NCBI GenBank assembly: GCA_016283075.1
Contig: JAEEMF010000030.1
Coordinates: forward strand, 1-7,304
DNA length: 7,304 nucleotides
Source: Bacilli bacterium
GTDB taxonomy: Bacteria; Bacillota_I; Bacilli_A; RF39; UBA660
Reading direction: 5' to 3'
Shown here piece by piece: positions 5,536 to 7,304 of this stretch. The position numbers were made by a program, and so were the translations under genes. Under the pieces are notes generated by a model. The model was not told the DNA's origin and ran no database searches. It saw only the letters and a program-made list of their open reading frames with translations. Within the stretch, counting starts at the first letter, position 1; every line of letters starts with the position of its first letter.

Positions 5536-5596
5536 TTTTTACACCTCCCTATGGTCTATCGGCTTCGTTAGAAGCAAGGAGTAATTTGAATTACTC
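5536..5596 (-). promoter_or_regulatory. Putative S6:S18 autoregulatory leader (rpsF 5' UTR)
   Basis: The leader of about 60 nt holds a stem-loop GCTTC-TAAC-GAAGC (5562-5575). This stacks on a possible lower stem, CTCCTT (5576-5581) with AGGGAG (5545-5550), leaving an 11-nt bulge CGATAGACCAT (5551-5561) on the 3' side. The lower stem would hide the Shine-Dalgarno sequence. A CCG at the helix-bulge junction fits the known S6:S18-binding mRNA motif, which imitates the 16S rRNA site. A competing hairpin, GAGTAAT-TCAA-ATTACTC (5579-5596), uses part of the same CTCCTT, so the two folds exclude each other. The assignment rests on manual folding and memory of the motif. Confidence 0.65.
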
Positions 5597-5602
5597 GCAA
5601 TG

Positions 5603-5631
5603 ATTATAACAAATAAACCCTTATTTGTAAA
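5603..5631 (-). promoter_or_regulatory. Sigma-A-type promoter of rpsF-ssb-rpsR
   Basis: The minus strand has -35 TTTACA (5626-5631; five of six consensus positions), a 17-bp spacer and a perfect -10 TATAAT (5603-5608) with an extended TGT just before it. The predicted start is near 5596. A perfect 8-bp inverted repeat, ACAAATAA...TTATTTGT (5609-5628), fills the spacer and overlaps the -35. Confidence 0.88.
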
Positions 5632-5662
5632 TAGGTTATTTATTCTAATAATTAAATTCCTC

Positions 5663-5682
5663 TTATATATATTATATATATA
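5663..5682. repeat. TA-dinucleotide tract upstream of the rpsF promoter
   Basis: A nearly pure TA repeat, self-complementary and only a few bases from the ychF terminator. It may simply be easily melted spacer DNA. No function is assigned. Confidence 0.6.
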
Positions 5683-5683
5683 G

Positions 5684-5709
5684 AAAAAAGGTAACAATAA
5701 TTACCTTTT
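5684..5709 (-). terminator. Intrinsic terminator of ychF
   Basis: The minus strand forms a 9-bp perfect stem AAAAGGTAA / TTACCTTTT (5701-5709 and 5686-5694) with a 6-nt loop, and the T-run continues to 5684. The ascending arm begins within the ychF stop codon (5708-5710), so the stop codon is part of the hairpin. Confidence 0.9.
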
Positions 5710-6808
5710 ATACATTAAATCTAAAGTATACGATATCACCGTCTTGCATTTCATACTCTTTACCTTCTAGACGAGTACGTCCTGCTTCTTTAACAGCTTT
5801 TTCGTCTCCATATCTTTCTAAATCATCGTAACTCATTACTTCAGCTCTAATAAATCCTCTTTCAATATCACTGTGGATAAGTCCCGCACATTCTGGAGCC
5901 TTCATACCTTTTTTAAAAGTCCATGCTCTACATTCATCAGACCCTGCAGTAAAGAATGTAGCTAGTCCTAATAAATCATATGTAGCATATATTAATTTAT
6001 CTAGACCGCTTTCTTCAATTCCAACATCTTTTAAGAATTCCATCTTATCTTCATCTGATAGTTCAGCAAGTTCAGATTCCATCTTAGCACATACAGTTAT
6101 TACTGATGCTTCTTCACTAGAAGCATATCCTCTAACCATATCTACATATGCATTATTATCTTCAAGTAAACTTTCTTCACTTACATTAGCCATATAAATA
6201 ATTGGTTTTAATGTTAAGAAGTTAAAAGCTTTAACAAGTTTCTTTTCATCATCAGAAAGACCTATTCTTCTAATAGGAAGACTTTGGTTTAATCCTTCTC
6301 TTATTTTTTCAAGAACTTCCTTTTCTTTAAGTAGTTCCTTATCTTTAGTCATTTCAGCTTTTTTACCAATATTGTTTAATCTTTTTTCACATACTTCTAA
6401 ATCAGCAAGAGCTAGTTCAGCATTTATTATTTCTATATCTCTTACTGGATTAACATCGTTTTCTACGTGAATAATATTTTTATCATCAAAACATCTTACT
6501 ACTTCTACAATAGCATCTACTTCTCTAATATGAGATAAGAACTTATTACCTAGACCTTCTCCAGAAGATGCTCCTTTAACAAGTCCGGCTATATCAGTAA
6601 ATTCATATGTAGTAGGAACTAAACTTTTTGGTAAATATAAATTATTTAAAAATTCTAATCTCTTATCAGGTACAGTAACTACTCCTACATTTGGATCAAT
6701 AGTCGCAAATGGATAATTAGCTGCTAATATATTTTTCTTTGTTATGGCATTAAATAAAGTAGATTTTCCAACATTAGGTAAACCTACTATTCCTGCTGTT
6801 AAACTCAT
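5708..6808 (-). CDS. ychF: Redox/ribosome-associated ATPase YchF (OLA1 family)
   Basis: This encodes a 366-residue YchF/OLA1 protein, an Obg-related P-loop NTPase that prefers ATP and binds ribosomes. Motifs are the G1 loop GLPNVGKST (9-17), G3 DIAGL (72-76) with a hydrophobic residue where Ras-like GTPases have catalytic Gln, and NVSE (208-211) in place of NKxD, the change linked to ATP preference. A helical coiled-coil stretch lies at about 125-180, and a C-terminal TGS domain from about 283 (LATFFTAG...) to the end (DGDIVYFRFNV). I chose the ATG at 6806-6808. It gives the family N-terminus MSLTAGIVGLPN and a 6-nt gap from GAGGA, whereas the ATG two codons upstream (6812-6814) abuts that site. 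It has its own promoter and terminator. Confidence 0.96.
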   Translation of the reverse strand: MSLTAGIVGLPNVGKSTLFNAITKKNILAANYPFATIDPNVGVVTVPDKRLEFLNNLYLPKSLVPTTYEFTDIAGLVKGASSGEGLGNKFLSHIREVDAIVEVVRCFDDKNIIHVENDVNPVRDIEIINAELALADLEVCEKRLNNIGKKAEMTKDKELLKEKEVLEKIREGLNQSLPIRRIGLSDDEKKLVKAFNFLTLKPIIYMANVSEESLLEDNNAYVDMVRGYASSEEASVITVCAKMESELAELSDEDKMEFLKDVGIEESGLDKLIYATYDLLGLATFFTAGSDECRAWTFKKGMKAPECAGLIHSDIERGFIRAEVMSYDDLERYGDEKAVKEAGRTRLEGKEYEMQDGDIVYFRFNV

Positions 6809-6814
6809 ACTCAT

Positions 6815-6819
6815 TCCTC
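6815..6819 (-). promoter_or_regulatory. Ribosome binding site that decides the ychF start
   Basis: The minus strand reads GAGGA at 6815-6819, directly touching the ATG at 6812-6814 but 6 nt from the ATG at 6806-6808. The spacing and the family N-terminus both favour the downstream ATG. Confidence 0.75.
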
Positions 6820-6830
6820 ATTTCGTTATT

Positions 6831-6858
6831 ATTATAGCATATTAAATTATAAATACAA
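6831..6858 (-). promoter_or_regulatory. Promoter of ychF with extended -10
   Basis: The minus strand has TGCTATAAT, a perfect -10 (6831-6836) with the extended TG. A weak -35 TTGTAT (6853-6858) lies 16 bp upstream. The predicted start near 6824 leaves a leader of only about 16 nt, just enough for the ribosome binding site. Confidence 0.72.
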
Positions 6859-6859
6859 T

Positions 6860-6880
6860 AAAAAAGGCATAAAGCCTTTT
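6860..6880 (-). terminator. Intrinsic terminator of the AbgT-family gene
   Basis: The minus strand forms AAAAGGC / GCCTTTT (6874-6880 and 6862-6868) with loop TTTAT, and the T-run extends to 6860. The stem begins inside the gene's stop codon (6879-6881). It separates this gene from ychF, whose -35 lies immediately downstream. Confidence 0.88.
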
Positions 6881-7304
6881 ATAGTACTGGATAGATTTTT
6901 GGTCCAGTTGGAAGTCCAACTATATACCATCCAATAACAATTAATAACCATAGTCCTGCAAAAAGTAGAAGAACTGGCATTATTAATTTAAATATTCCAA
7001 AAACTGTAATCTTTTCATTTTCTTTAGTATTATATTTTTCTAGGAAAGCTAGAGTAATAATATAATAAGCATTAAATGGAGTAAAACATTTACCAACACT
7101 ATCTGCTACTCTAAAGATAAATTGTGAAAAGCTTGGAGCAATATTTGCTCTCATTAAAAGCGGTACAGTAACTGGTGAAATCATTTCCCATTTTCTAATT
7201 GAATTAGGTATTAATACACTCATTAATACTACAAATATAAATAGCATTATTATAAGTAGTATTCCAGAGAAAGATAATTTAACCATTAATCCTACTAAAC
7301 TATG
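6879..7304 (-). CDS. AbgT-family transporter, C-terminal part (cut by window edge)
   Basis: The frame is open from the right window edge to the TAA at 6879-6881, so 141 C-terminal residues are visible; the ATG at 7284-7286 is internal. The protein is strongly hydrophobic. A membrane helix, SGILLIIMLFIFVVLMSVLI, is followed by a polar stretch with KWEMISPVTVPLLM, then FRVADSVGKCFTPFNAYYIITLAFLEKYN, and last a long hydrophobic segment ending in GLPTGP. The order KW..ISP..VP, then DSV....TP..Y..I.LAF..KY, then GLP.GP is the C-terminal pattern of AbgT transporters, known for p-aminobenzoyl-glutamate uptake or antimetabolite efflux. The related YfcC family is a less likely alternative. Substrate and direction of transport cannot be read from the sequence. 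It is separated from ychF by a terminator. Confidence 0.75.
   Translation of the reverse strand, partial: HSLVGLMVKLSFSGILLIIMLFIFVVLMSVLIPNSIRKWEMISPVTVPLLMRANIAPSFSQFIFRVADSVGKCFTPFNAYYIITLAFLEKYNTKENEKITVFGIFKLIMPVLLLFAGLWLLIVIGWYIVGLPTGPKIYPVL

Noticed and set aside
5671..5676. A second TATAAT within the TA tract upstream of rpsF
   Set aside because: It is an accident of the TA repeat. Its -35 region would fall in the ychF terminator, and a near-consensus promoter lies downstream.
6809..6814. ychF start at the ATG at 6812-6814
   Set aside because: The GAGGA site touches this ATG with no spacing. The ATG at 6806-6808 gives the family N-terminus and the usual 366-residue length.
1..7304. 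A new defence, mobile or biosynthetic system
   Set aside because: Every substantial frame is accounted for by housekeeping genes in compact operons. There are no integrases, transposases, direct-repeat arrays or unknown gene clusters.

Overview
The window is a low-GC (by eye about one third G+C), densely packed bacterial chromosome segment with every gene on the minus strand. Gene content, strong AGGAGG-type ribosome binding sites, an SsbA-like protein and the gene order ychF-rpsF-ssb-rpsR point to a Firmicutes (Bacilli-like) lineage. Exclusive TAA stops and the AT-rich intergenic DNA suggest a mollicute/Erysipelotrichia/RF39-type relative, but rank below phylum is only a guess. All tryptophans inspected are TGG and no reading frame is broken by TGA, so the standard code suffices.

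Read in the direction of transcription (right to left) the layout is as follows. (1) The C-terminal 141 codons of an AbgT-family membrane transporter (6879-7304, cut by the window edge) end in an intrinsic terminator. (2) ychF, an OLA1/YchF-type ATPase, has its own extended -10 promoter and its own terminator. (3) The operon rpsF-ssb-rpsR (S6, SSB, S18) has a strong promoter, a short leader that folds like the S6:S18 autoregulatory motif, and a terminator. (4) The start of the S10 ribosomal protein operon, rpsJ-rplC-rplD-rplW-rplB-rpsS-rplV-rpsC-rplP, runs off the left edge inside rplP. It is driven by a promoter with phased A-tracts and has a leader of about 128 nt.

Functionally the window is core translation and replication machinery. 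The S10 operon supplies parts of both ribosomal subunits (S10, L3, L4, L23, L2, S19, L22, S3, L16). S6 and S18 form a heterodimer on the 30S platform, SSB coats single-stranded DNA, and YchF is a ribosome-associated ATPase. No mobile element, CRISPR array, phage gene, rRNA or tRNA was found, and I see no new multi-gene system.

The unusual points are small and local. They are the direct junction of the ychF-rpsF-ssb-rpsR block to the S10 operon; an acidic, repeat-encoded tail on L3; a 26-bp rpsC/rplP overlap that encodes the last residues of S3; an atypical SSB C-terminal tip; divergent residues at the L22 exit-tunnel loop; and two structured ribosomal-protein leaders, one of which can hide its own Shine-Dalgarno sequence.
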